A stretch of 41,269 nucleotides of DNA from JBBRWV01 sp038248985 (GTDB lineage: Bacteria; Planctomycetota; Phycisphaerae; WQYP01). The stretch spans positions 1 through 41,269 of the forward strand of contig JBBRWV010000017.1 of the NCBI GenBank assembly GCA_038248985.1, written 5' to 3'. A model generated the notes under the pieces. The model was not told where the DNA came from. It was given only the letters and a program-made list of their open reading frames with translations, and did no database searches. Of this stretch, positions 1-6,159 are shown piece after piece (position 1 is the first letter of the stretch; every line of letters starts with the position of its first letter). The translations under genes and the position numbers were made by a program.

Positions 1-373
1 CCCGCTCCGGCAACGCCTTGGCCCCCTCTTCGTTCACCACCTCCGCCACCGCCGTCGGCACCTGCAATTCCGCCAACGCCGCCCCCACCTGCTCCAGCGT
101 ATTCTGACTGACCTGATTCTGCTGCACCTGTATCGCCAGCAATCGCAACCCCGCGGCCAGCCCCCACAACACCACCGCCCCCACCACCCCCATCAAAACC
201 TGCCACGCCACCCCCCCGATCACCACCTCCCGCAGCATCCCCGCGTTCGCCGCCTTCACCACCGTCGCCCCGCCGCTCGCCAACCCCGCCAGCAAAACCA
301 CCACCCCCAGCACAATCAGCACATACCGCAAAACATCAATCCCCCCCGTCGAAATCCGCTTCGCTGACGCCAT
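1..373 (-). CDS. Partial membrane protein of unknown function (3' end outside window)
   Basis: The minus-strand frame is open from an ATG at 373 to the window edge, giving about 124 residues with no stop. A GAGGAG ribosome-binding site lies about 9-10 bases upstream of the ATG (around 382-388). The product begins MASAKRISTGG. It has two hydrophobic stretches, about residues 13-31 and 50-73, and then a hydrophilic segment rich in Gln, Glu, Val and Ala that could form a helix or coiled coil (LEQVGAALAELQ). I recognise no family. The topology suggests a small inner-membrane protein with a cytoplasmic or periplasmic helical tail. The coding strand is strongly G-rich, like the minus-strand genes at the right end of the window. 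The C-terminus is missing, so function cannot be judged. Confidence 0.7.
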   Translation of the reverse strand, partial: MASAKRISTGGIDVLRYVLIVLGVVVLLAGLASGGATVVKAANAGMLREVVIGGVAWQVLMGVVGAVVLWGLAAGLRLLAIQVQQNQVSQNTLEQVGAALAELQVPTAVAEVVNEEGAKALPER

Positions 374-534
374 CCTGCTACTCCTCGCGACTCATTCCAT
401 CTAAAAATCGTCCCGCAATCATACCACACCCCTTCCCCAACGAAATCCACACCAACTTCACCCACGCCACCAACCTCACCAATTTTCACTCCGCGAGGAT
501 AAACATGCCCTCTCCACACACGTCAAAATCCGGG

Positions 535-544
535 GCGATGCACC
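535..544 (+). repeat. 10-bp direct repeat, left copy (GCGATGCACC)
   Basis: GCGATGCACC occurs here and again at 2423-2432, flanking the restriction-modification genes. Base composition changes just inside both copies. Both copies are read in the same codon phase (Ala-Met-His) relative to an ATG at 505 on the left and the remnant frame ending at 2713 on the right. This fits a target-site duplication or a recombination junction. A 10-bp match between two roughly 500-base flanks is expected by chance about a quarter of the time, so the match alone is weak evidence. Confidence 0.4.
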
Positions 545-641
545 TCCATGCAGTACATCCTAGCCGTCATTCAACCCGCCAGATGCGAAAAGAACCGACA
601 ACAGAAGATCGCTTCGTGCCAAGTTTTGCGTTGCTTTGGGC

Positions 642-670
642 TTCTACGAACGACCCGCACCCCGTAAAAT
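642..670 (+). promoter_or_regulatory. Possible promoter of the methyltransferase (leaderless start)
   Basis: A TAAAAT hexamer at 665-670 resembles a -10 box, and a poor -35-like TTCTAC lies 17 bases upstream at 642-647. Transcription would then start about 7 bases downstream of the -10 box, at or next to the ATG at 677. The mRNA would be leaderless or nearly so, consistent with the lack of a Shine-Dalgarno sequence there. This rests on motif reading only. Confidence 0.25.
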
Positions 671-676
671 ATAGGG

Positions 677-1603
677 ATGAATATTGGATCTTATGAAAGC
701 GTGCCGCACCCGATTCCATATCAGGGAAGCAAACGATGGCTCGCACCCACCATTTGCGGATGTGTACCGGAAAATATTCGCACGTTTTACGAACCGTTCG
801 CGGGATCTGCAGCGGTAAGCCTTTTCGCCGCCAATTCCTCATTGGCTCGATATTTCATCATCGGAGATATCCATGGCCCCATTTCATCCTTGTGGGAAGC
901 GATCATTTCGTCGCCGCATGAGTTGGCAGATGAATACGAGCGGCTCTGGAACGATCAGAAAATTGTCGGAAAGACGCATTTTAACGATGTTCGGCGAGCA
1001 TTTAATGCGAATCCAAATCCTGCGCACTTCTTGTATCTACTCGCTCGTTGCGTAAAAGCAGCGATTCGGTACAACCGCAATGGAGAGTTCAATAATACTG
1101 CGGACCACCGTCGGTTCGGTGCACGACCGGAAACGATGCGTGGCAACATTGTTCGCGCCGCAAGAGTCTTCGCAGGTAAGTCCCGTATCAAAAACGCGAC
1201 CTACCTGGAAACACTCGAAGATGCCGACATCCATGATGTAATTTACCTTGATCCTCCGTACCAAGGCACCAGCGGTGATCGCGATAACCGCTACGTGAAG
1301 GGCATGAGTTTTGGCGAGTTCTGCGATGGTTTGCAACAACTCGTCAAGCGAGATCTTTCCCTTATTATTTCCTACGATGGCCGCATTGGTGACAAAGTCT
1401 ATGGGCAACGATTGCCCGCCTCTATGCCGTTGCGGCTATTTGAAGTGAAGGCGGGCAGGTCGACTCAAGAAACCCTCCTAGGTCGCGATGGAATGACATT
1501 TGAATCTCTCTACATTTCCGAGAGCCTGCTCAGTCGTATTAAACGATTACCGAGGCTGTTGTGCCAGCCGGCGACCACTTCGGAAGAATTACTTCTCTTT
1601 TGA
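677..1603 (+). CDS. D12-class (Dam-like) N6-adenine DNA methyltransferase
   Basis: This 308-residue protein should transfer a methyl group from S-adenosylmethionine to the N6 of adenine in a specific DNA sequence. The SAM-binding motif I is FYEPFAGSAAV (about residues 37-47). The catalytic motif IV is DPPY (residues 192-195). The N-terminal PYQGSKR segment (14-20) is typical of the D12/Dam family, and the order of motifs I then IV fits the alpha class. Length is normal for the family (about 260-320 residues). It starts nine bases before the end of a hydrophilic upstream frame and has no clear ribosome-binding site. The HNH endonuclease gene begins 9 bases after its stop, so the two almost certainly form one restriction-modification operon, with this enzyme protecting host DNA. 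Codons are visibly less C/G-rich in third positions than in neighbouring genes, which suggests acquisition by transfer. The recognition sequence cannot be read from the protein. Confidence 0.9.
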   Translation: MNIGSYESVPHPIPYQGSKRWLAPTICGCVPENIRTFYEPFAGSAAVSLFAANSSLARYFIIGDIHGPISSLWEAIISSPHELADEYERLWNDQKIVGKTHFNDVRRAFNANPNPAHFLYLLARCVKAAIRYNRNGEFNNTADHRRFGARPETMRGNIVRAARVFAGKSRIKNATYLETLEDADIHDVIYLDPPYQGTSGDRDNRYVKGMSFGEFCDGLQQLVKRDLSLIISYDGRIGDKVYGQRLPASMPLRLFEVKAGRSTQETLLGRDGMTFESLYISESLLSRIKRLPRLLCQPATTSEELLLF

Positions 1604-1612
1604 CGAGTTGGA

Positions 1613-2356
1613 ATGACCACGCCTAACTACTCCGCCGAACTACTTGCAGTTGTTGCTAAGGTAAGAACTAACCGAGGGAAAATCCTTGTCAAACACATCC
1701 TTGAACATGGTAGCGTTTCGACTGAAGAATTGGAAAGCACTTATGGCCTAACTGATGCCGCAAGTGCCGCACGTGATGTAAGAGATGCCGGTGTACCACT
1801 GTCAAAGTCGTCCGGTAGGCGGAAAACCGGCCGTCAAATGGCTGTTTATACTTTCGGTGATCCCTCCTTGATTCGAGGCGATCGCTTCCAAGGACGTAGG
1901 TCTTTCCCCACAGGCTTTAAAAAACAGATCATTGAGAAGTACGAGGCAAAGTGCGCTTTGTGTTCGACACCCTACGAACCACGTTACCTTCAAATTGACC
2001 ATCGCGTCCCCTACCAAATAGCCGGCGAAGCATCCGAACACGGGCGCAACCAATCGGAATATATGCTGCTCTGTGGCTCATGCCAAAGATCAAAGTCTTG
2101 GTCGTGCGAGCACTGCGACAACTGGCGAGAAGGACGACAGCCCGCAATCTGTGAGAAGTGCTACTGGGCGGTGCCCGAAAACTACACCCATATCGCGCTC
2201 AAAGACCACCGCCGCCTAGAGATTGTTTGGCTTGGCGCTGATGAGGTCACTGATCACTCGAATCTGAAATCGCTTGCCGTCAAAAATGCCCTTGCTTTAC
2301 CATTGTACGCGAAGGCCGCTCTGGCCGAGCACGTTCGACGCCAAAATCAAGGGTGA
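1613..2356 (+). CDS. HNH-type restriction endonuclease, partner of the adenine methyltransferase
   Basis: This is a 247-residue protein. The N-terminal 80 or so residues look like a winged-helix DNA-binding segment (ILVKHILEHGSVSTEELEST, then a basic SSGRRKTGR stretch). The central part carries an HNH/zinc-type nuclease core: CALC (114-117), IDHRVPY with Asp129-His130, and LCGSC (153-157). Two further Cys pairs follow, CEHC (165-168) and CEKC (180-183), so two structural zinc sites are plausible. The position usually occupied by Asn after the second Cys pair of such cores is Gln here (CQRSK), which may or may not matter. Its placement directly behind a DNA methyltransferase, and the shared atypical composition, make a type II restriction enzyme the natural reading. 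The role is inferred from context and motifs. A homing-type nuclease is a less likely alternative. Confidence 0.8.
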   Translation: MTTPNYSAELLAVVAKVRTNRGKILVKHILEHGSVSTEELESTYGLTDAASAARDVRDAGVPLSKSSGRRKTGRQMAVYTFGDPSLIRGDRFQGRRSFPTGFKKQIIEKYEAKCALCSTPYEPRYLQIDHRVPYQIAGEASEHGRNQSEYMLLCGSCQRSKSWSCEHCDNWREGRQPAICEKCYWAVPENYTHIALKDHRRLEIVWLGADEVTDHSNLKSLAVKNALALPLYAKAALAEHVRRQNQG

Positions 2357-2422
2357 GTGCATTCCTTAAGGTGGCAAACGTGTACTGTTTCTGCGCCTAC
2401 GCCGCTAGGTCCATCGATTGAA

Positions 2423-2432
2423 GCGATGCACC
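2423..2432 (+). repeat. 10-bp direct repeat, right copy (GCGATGCACC)
   Basis: This is the second copy of the repeat at 535-544. It sits where the sequence returns to the C-rich host composition and where homology to a DNA methyltransferase C-terminus begins. Removing one copy plus the intervening DNA (1,888 bases) would join the ATG at 505 in frame to the stop at 2711-2713, giving 106 codons. Confidence 0.4.
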
Positions 2433-2713
2433 ACAAACCTCCTCAAAAAACGCACCCTCACCAACCTCTACAACGAACGCCCACCTGGCTCAAACTCGCC
2501 CACCAAAAACTCGACCAAGCCGTCCTCGCCGCCTACGCCCACACCGATCCCGCCGGAGCTTGGTCCGAAGACTGGGCCTCCCTCTACACCGACGCTGGTG
2601 CCGGCCAACCGCTCCCACCCGATCATCTGCGAGCAAAAGAACGCGCCGCCACCGACCAAAAAATCCTCATCAACCTCCTCCGCCTAAACCACCTCCGCGC
2701 CGCCCAACAATAA
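2424..2713 (+). pseudogene. Frameshifted C-terminal relic of a class I DNA methyltransferase
   Basis: Two overlapping frames together reproduce the C-terminal signature of large class I SAM-dependent DNA methyltransferases. The first frame reads KKRTLTNLYNERP up to about 2483. The second reads TWLKLAHQKLDQAVLAAY and ends ILINLLRLNHLRAAQQ before a TAA at 2711-2713. In intact family members these blocks follow one another (RTLTNLYNxRPTWL..AH..LD.AV.AAYGW, then a LLALNLERA-like end). Here one C appears to be missing in the C-run around 2480-2482. Nothing resembling the catalytic part of such an enzyme is present upstream, so only the last 95 or so codons survive. The relic has host-like C-rich codons, unlike the restriction-modification genes to its left. 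It probably marks a former DNA-modification locus. The second frame could instead be a short expressed protein, but the continuity of family motifs across the frameshift argues for decay. Confidence 0.6.
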
Positions 2714-2741
2714 CTTTTCCCACTCCCCACCCTCCCCTCCC

Positions 2742-2776
2742 TTCGTCTTTCGTCATTGATCCTTCATCCATTCCCC
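2742..2776 (+). repeat. Degenerate heptamer repeat tract 1
   Basis: Five consecutive 7-base units can be laid out as TTCGTCT, TTCGTCA, TTGATCC, TTCATCC, ATTCCCC. Neighbouring units share most positions while drifting along the tract, so the periodicity is clear although the sequence changes. Confidence 0.6.
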
Positions 2777-2801
2777 CTTCCCGCCCTCTTCCTTTTTCCC
2801 C

Positions 2802-2818
2802 CGTCAGGGTACCTGACG
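2802..2818. repeat. Perfect inverted repeat CGTCAGG-GTA-CCTGACG
   Basis: A 7-bp perfect stem with a 3-base loop. It is followed on the plus strand by CCCCTTATAATTTT, which is only weakly T-rich. It could be a poor terminator, a protein-binding palindrome or a REP-like element. Nothing in the sequence decides among these. Confidence 0.4.
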
Positions 2819-2964
2819 CCCCTTATAATTTTCCCGCTTGCGCTCCGCATCCTTACCACCCTCAAGTTCAGCCCGCAGACGCAGGCGACGGCTCCCGTGC
2901 CGCAGGCCTCGCCCCCCGGACCACACCCCCGTCTTCTCACGTCTTCGTCCCCCGCCCTCCCTCC

Positions 2965-2999
2965 CTCAAACTTGAAACGTGAACCTCGAACCTTTCCTC
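2965..2999 (+). repeat. Degenerate heptamer repeat tract 2
   Basis: Units CTCAAAC, TTGAAAC, GTGAACC, TCGAACC, TTTCCTC follow one another without gaps. Adjacent units typically differ at two or three positions, and the last unit differs more. Confidence 0.6.
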
Positions 3000-3003
3000 G
3001 TAT

Positions 3004-3024
3004 TCTTGCATCTTGCATCTTGTT
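3004..3024 (+). repeat. Heptamer repeat tract 3
   Basis: TCTTGCA is repeated exactly twice and followed by the partial unit TCTTGTT. Same 7-bp period as the neighbouring tracts. Confidence 0.6.
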
Positions 3025-3032
3025 CCCCCCGT

Positions 3033-3060
3033 CTGACCCATCACCCATCACCCTTCACCC
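3033..3060 (+). repeat. Heptamer repeat tract 4
   Basis: Units CTGACCC, ATCACCC, ATCACCC, TTCACCC run without gaps. Two units are identical, and all share the CACCC/GACCC core. Confidence 0.6.
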
Positions 3061-3236
3061 CTCTCCGTCCCCATTGATGATTCCCCCACATTCTGCTATC
3101 TATTTACCCCATCGCCACCCCGCGGAATCGATACGCTCTTCCCCGCGATGAAAAATGCCCGCACGGTTTCGGGCACACGCAAAATTCTGAATCGCTGCGG
3201 ATGAATATCCCCATCCAGCCGCCGGAGATACGTTTC

Positions 3237-4922
3237 ATGACTCAGAGTAATCCTAACAAACCCGCCCCTCTCCTCCACCTCTCCCATCCTGATCATCGCG
3301 TCCCCGGCTTTGAAATCCCCGACCAAGCCAGCCCTCCTCCTTCCAAAAAATTCATCCTCATCGCCGGCTTCATCGGCCTCGCCGTGGCCATCCTCGGCTG
3401 GCAACTCCACCATGTCGCCTATCAGGCCCCCACCCCCGACGTCGCCCTCCCTTGGGTCATCCCCTTCGCGCTCCTCCTCGCCTGCATCGCCGCCATGCCC
3501 TTTATCGCCAAGCACTTCTGGGAACACAACTATCAGTGGGTCTCCATCGTTCTCGGCACCATCGTCTCCGTCTACTACATCTTCTTCCTCAAGGCCGGAC
3601 CCAAACTCGCAGAAAGCTTCTCCGAATACATCTCCTTCATCCTCCTCCTCGGCTCTCTCTACGTCGTCTCCGGCGGTATCCTCATTCGCGTCCGCCGCAA
3701 AGCCACCCCCGGCGTGAATGTCGCGATCCTCCTCATCGGTGCCATCATTGCCAACGTCTTCGGCACCACCGGCGCCTCCATGCTCCTCATCCGCCCCTTC
3801 ATTCGCATCAACAAAGGACACATCAAACCCTACCACATCGTCTTCTTCATCTTCACCGTCTCCAATCTTGGCGGCTCCCTCACCCCCATCGGCGATCCCC
3901 CCCTCTTCCTCGGCTACCTCAAGGGCGTTCCCTTCTGGTGGGTCGCTGAACACTGCTACCTCGCCTGGATCATCGGCATCGGCGCTTTGCTCACCCTCTT
4001 CTTCGTGTTTGATACCCTCGCTCACCGCAACGAAAAACGCGCCCCTCACGATGCCGATGATCTCGGACCCGCCGTCTCCCTCTTCGGTGCCGCAAACCTC
4101 ATCTTCATCGCCATGATCCTCATCGGCGTCTTCCTCCCTCAGCCCTTCCGCGAACTCCTCATGGTCCTCGCCGCCGCCGGCTCCCTCTGGTTCACTTCCG
4201 CACGCATCCATGTCGCAAACGTCTTCAACTTCGCCCCCATCAGGGAAGTCGCTCTCCTCTTTGTCGGCATCTTCGCCACCATGGTCCCCGCCCTCAATTA
4301 CCTCTCCAATCACGCTTCCGATGAAGCCTTCAAAAAATACCTCCAAACCCCCGGCCAGTTCTATTTCCTTTCCGGAACTCTCTCCGCGGTCCTCGACAAC
4401 GCCCCCACCTACCTCACCTTCCTCGAAACCGAACGCGGAAAACTCGACAAAAACCTCATCAGCGTCGCCACCCAGATCGTCAAGACCCCCAATAAATCCG
4501 CCCCCACCCAGGCCGACTACGACACTCTCGCTGAACTCAACAAGGCCCGCTATGCGGAACAACCGGCACTCCAAAACGAAGACATCAAACTCCTCGACAA
4601 CGCCATCGCCGCCTTGCAGCGTTACCACAAGGAAAAAGTAAACAGTGGCAACCTCTCCAGTGACGCCATCTCCGTCGGCTTCCTCCTCGGCAGCGAAAAT
4701 CTCAACTGGTACATCGTCGCCATCTCCCTGGGCTCCGTCTTTTTCGGTGCCATGACCTACATCGGCAACGGACCTAACTTCATGGTCAAATCCATCGCCG
4801 AGAACGCCGGCGTCAAGTGCCCTTCCTTCTTCGGCTACATCTTCATGTACTCCATCCCCATCCTCCTCCCGATCCTCATTCTCGTCTGGGCAATCTTACT
4901 CCGACCCCACTCCGGCCATTAG
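3237..4922 (+). CDS. CitMHS/NhaD-like membrane transporter (putative sodium:proton antiporter)
   Basis: A polytopic inner-membrane protein of 561 residues from the ATG at 3237. That start is chosen because GGAG lies 9 bases upstream. An in-frame ATG at 3201 has no ribosome-binding site. About twelve hydrophobic segments are visible. Family-type motifs include NVFGTTGASMLLIRPFI in one membrane re-entry region, SNLGGSLTPIGDPPLFLGYL in the following one, and a C-terminal YIGNGPNFMVKSIAE. These Gly/Asn/Pro-rich paired loops are characteristic of the ion-transporter superfamily that includes citrate carriers and NhaD-type Na+/H+ antiporters. A hydrophilic insert of about 80 residues (about 400-480) separates the last membrane segments. 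The gene stands alone, converging with pstB. Substrate cannot be assigned firmly. Sodium/proton exchange is the most common annotation for relatives, and organic-acid transport remains possible. Confidence 0.8.
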   Translation: MTQSNPNKPAPLLHLSHPDHRVPGFEIPDQASPPPSKKFILIAGFIGLAVAILGWQLHHVAYQAPTPDVALPWVIPFALLLACIAAMPFIAKHFWEHNYQWVSIVLGTIVSVYYIFFLKAGPKLAESFSEYISFILLLGSLYVVSGGILIRVRRKATPGVNVAILLIGAIIANVFGTTGASMLLIRPFIRINKGHIKPYHIVFFIFTVSNLGGSLTPIGDPPLFLGYLKGVPFWWVAEHCYLAWIIGIGALLTLFFVFDTLAHRNEKRAPHDADDLGPAVSLFGAANLIFIAMILIGVFLPQPFRELLMVLAAAGSLWFTSARIHVANVFNFAPIREVALLFVGIFATMVPALNYLSNHASDEAFKKYLQTPGQFYFLSGTLSAVLDNAPTYLTFLETERGKLDKNLISVATQIVKTPNKSAPTQADYDTLAELNKARYAEQPALQNEDIKLLDNAIAALQRYHKEKVNSGNLSSDAISVGFLLGSENLNWYIVAISLGSVFFGAMTYIGNGPNFMVKSIAENAGVKCPSFFGYIFMYSIPILLPILILVWAILLRPHSGH

Positions 4923-5026
4923 CCCCCCTTCACCCCCATTTTACCCCCCCGCGCCCCCCTCTTTGACCCCCCCCACCACCACCCCTTCGCCCCCTCTTTT
5001 TACCCCCTTTGCCGCCCTTCCACCCC

Positions 5027-5896
5027 TCACCCGAAGCGCCCCGTTACGTACTCTTCCGTCTGTTTATGATCCGGTTTGCTAAAGATCTTCGCCGTCGGCC
5101 CCACCTCCACCAGCGTCCCCAGATAGAAGAACGCCGTCTGATCCGCCACCCGCGCCGCCTGGTGCATGTTGTGCGTCACGATGATGATCGTCACATGTTT
5201 CCGCAGTGTTTCCATCAAATGCTCGATTTTATTGGTCGCGATCGGGTCCAATGCCGAGCACGGCTCATCCATCAACAACACCTCCGGCTCCGCCGCCACC
5301 GCCCTGGCGATGCACAACCGCTGTTGCTGCCCGCCCGAAAGTGCCTGTGCAGAAGCACTTAGGCGATCTTTCACTTCATCCCACAACCCCGCCCAATGCA
5401 GCGACCGCTCTACCGTCTCCTCCAAAATCGACCGCTTGTTAACCCCATCAATCCGCAACGGATAAATCACATTCTCGAAAATGCTCTTGGGAAAAGGATT
5501 CGGCTTCTGAAAAACCATCCCAATCCGCTTCCGCAGACTGATTACATCCGTTCCCGGACGAAAAATTTCCTGCCCATTCACTTGAATCGATCCTTCAATG
5601 CGACAAACATCGATGAGATCGTTCAATCGATTAATGCAACGCAAAAGCGTAGACTTGCCACACCCGGAAGGTCCGATAAAAGCTGTCACCTGCTTCTCGG
5701 GAATGCTGAGAGACACATTATGTAGCGCCTGTTGCTTGCCATAAAAGAGGTTGAGTTTGGAAATCTGCACCGCCGTTGCCGGTGTCGCGGGCACGACGGG
5801 AGCGGCGTGACCACGTAAAACACTGGAATTTTGAGTAGCTGGCGTCACAAACGTACGCAATTCCGCGGGGTTTTCGACAGTCGAGACTTCAGACAT
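5027..5896 (-). CDS. pstB: Phosphate ABC transporter ATP-binding protein PstB
   Basis: A 289-residue ATPase that would energise phosphate import by the PstSCA permease. Walker A is GPSGCGKST (75-83). The ABC signature is LSGGQQQR (186-193). Walker B is LLMDEP (207-212), followed by a SALDP D-loop, and the switch His lies in IIIVTHNMHQAARVAD. The NPFPKSIFENV Q-loop region and the C-terminal TEEYVTGRFG are PstB-specific. The first 43 or so residues form an unusual Ala/Pro/Thr-rich leader before the ABC fold begins at VQISKLNLFYG. The ATG at 5896 is preceded by GGAGG about 8 bases upstream. No pstS, pstC, pstA or phoU is adjacent: a serpin lies upstream, and the spacer to the converging antiporter lies downstream. 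The rest of the system must be elsewhere or absent. Confidence 0.93.
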   Translation of the reverse strand: MSEVSTVENPAELRTFVTPATQNSSVLRGHAAPVVPATPATAVQISKLNLFYGKQQALHNVSLSIPEKQVTAFIGPSGCGKSTLLRCINRLNDLIDVCRIEGSIQVNGQEIFRPGTDVISLRKRIGMVFQKPNPFPKSIFENVIYPLRIDGVNKRSILEETVERSLHWAGLWDEVKDRLSASAQALSGGQQQRLCIARAVAAEPEVLLMDEPCSALDPIATNKIEHLMETLRKHVTIIIVTHNMHQAARVADQTAFFYLGTLVEVGPTAKIFSKPDHKQTEEYVTGRFG

Positions 5897-6159
5897 GTCC
5901 TATCCTCCACAGGGGTTCGAGAAACTCCGCCCAGTGGCCATTCGCCACATCCAGCAGTACCGCGCCATCGCGGCACCCACAATCTAAGCCTATCTGGCGC
6001 CTCAAGTAAACAAAGAACAGGGGTGTAGAAAGAACATTAGCGCGGGGTTAACAAAGGATTTTGGGGCAATCCCGACCTAAAAACGCGCGGTCCCCGCCAA
6101 TAAACGCCCTGTGCGACGCTATTTTGCCCCTAAAACTTCCTATTCCCACCTAAAAACCG

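Larger units (their letters stand above)
374..676. other. Spacer between partial membrane gene and methyltransferase
   Basis: There is no convincing complete gene in these 303 bases. The left part (374 to about 535) is C-rich like the surrounding genome. The right part (about 545 to 676) is more balanced and matches the restriction-modification genes. A GAGGA-type ribosome-binding site precedes an ATG at 505. The short frame starting there runs on to 696 and has no recognisable domain, but it may be the interrupted start of the gene remnant at 2423-2713 (see the direct repeat at 535). A possible promoter for the methyltransferase lies at the right end. Confidence 0.5.
2714..3236. other. Repeat-rich, pyrimidine-rich spacer before the antiporter gene
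   Basis: No gene is supported in these 523 bases. They hold four separate tracts of degenerate 7-bp-period repeats, a perfect 7-bp inverted repeat around GTA, and long C/T runs. No clear -35/-10 pair was seen for the downstream antiporter gene. Long frames visible here in several phases are low-complexity Pro/Ser/Arg translations of the pyrimidine tracts. Confidence 0.6.

Noticed and set aside
505..696. Stand-alone small gene of 63 codons before the methyltransferase
   Set aside because: It has a plausible ribosome-binding site but overlaps the methyltransferase start and has no domain. It is better explained as the interrupted beginning of the frame that resumes at 2423.
2742..3060. CRISPR array
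   Set aside because: Units are 7 bases, degenerate and contiguous, with no spacers and no cas genes.
3096..4628. Long minus-strand frame (510 codons, extremely Glu/Gly/Asp-rich) opposite the antiporter gene
   Set aside because: It is the complement of a C-rich coding sequence with biased codons. The plus-strand protein has clear membrane segments and family motifs, and the minus-strand product is low-complexity.
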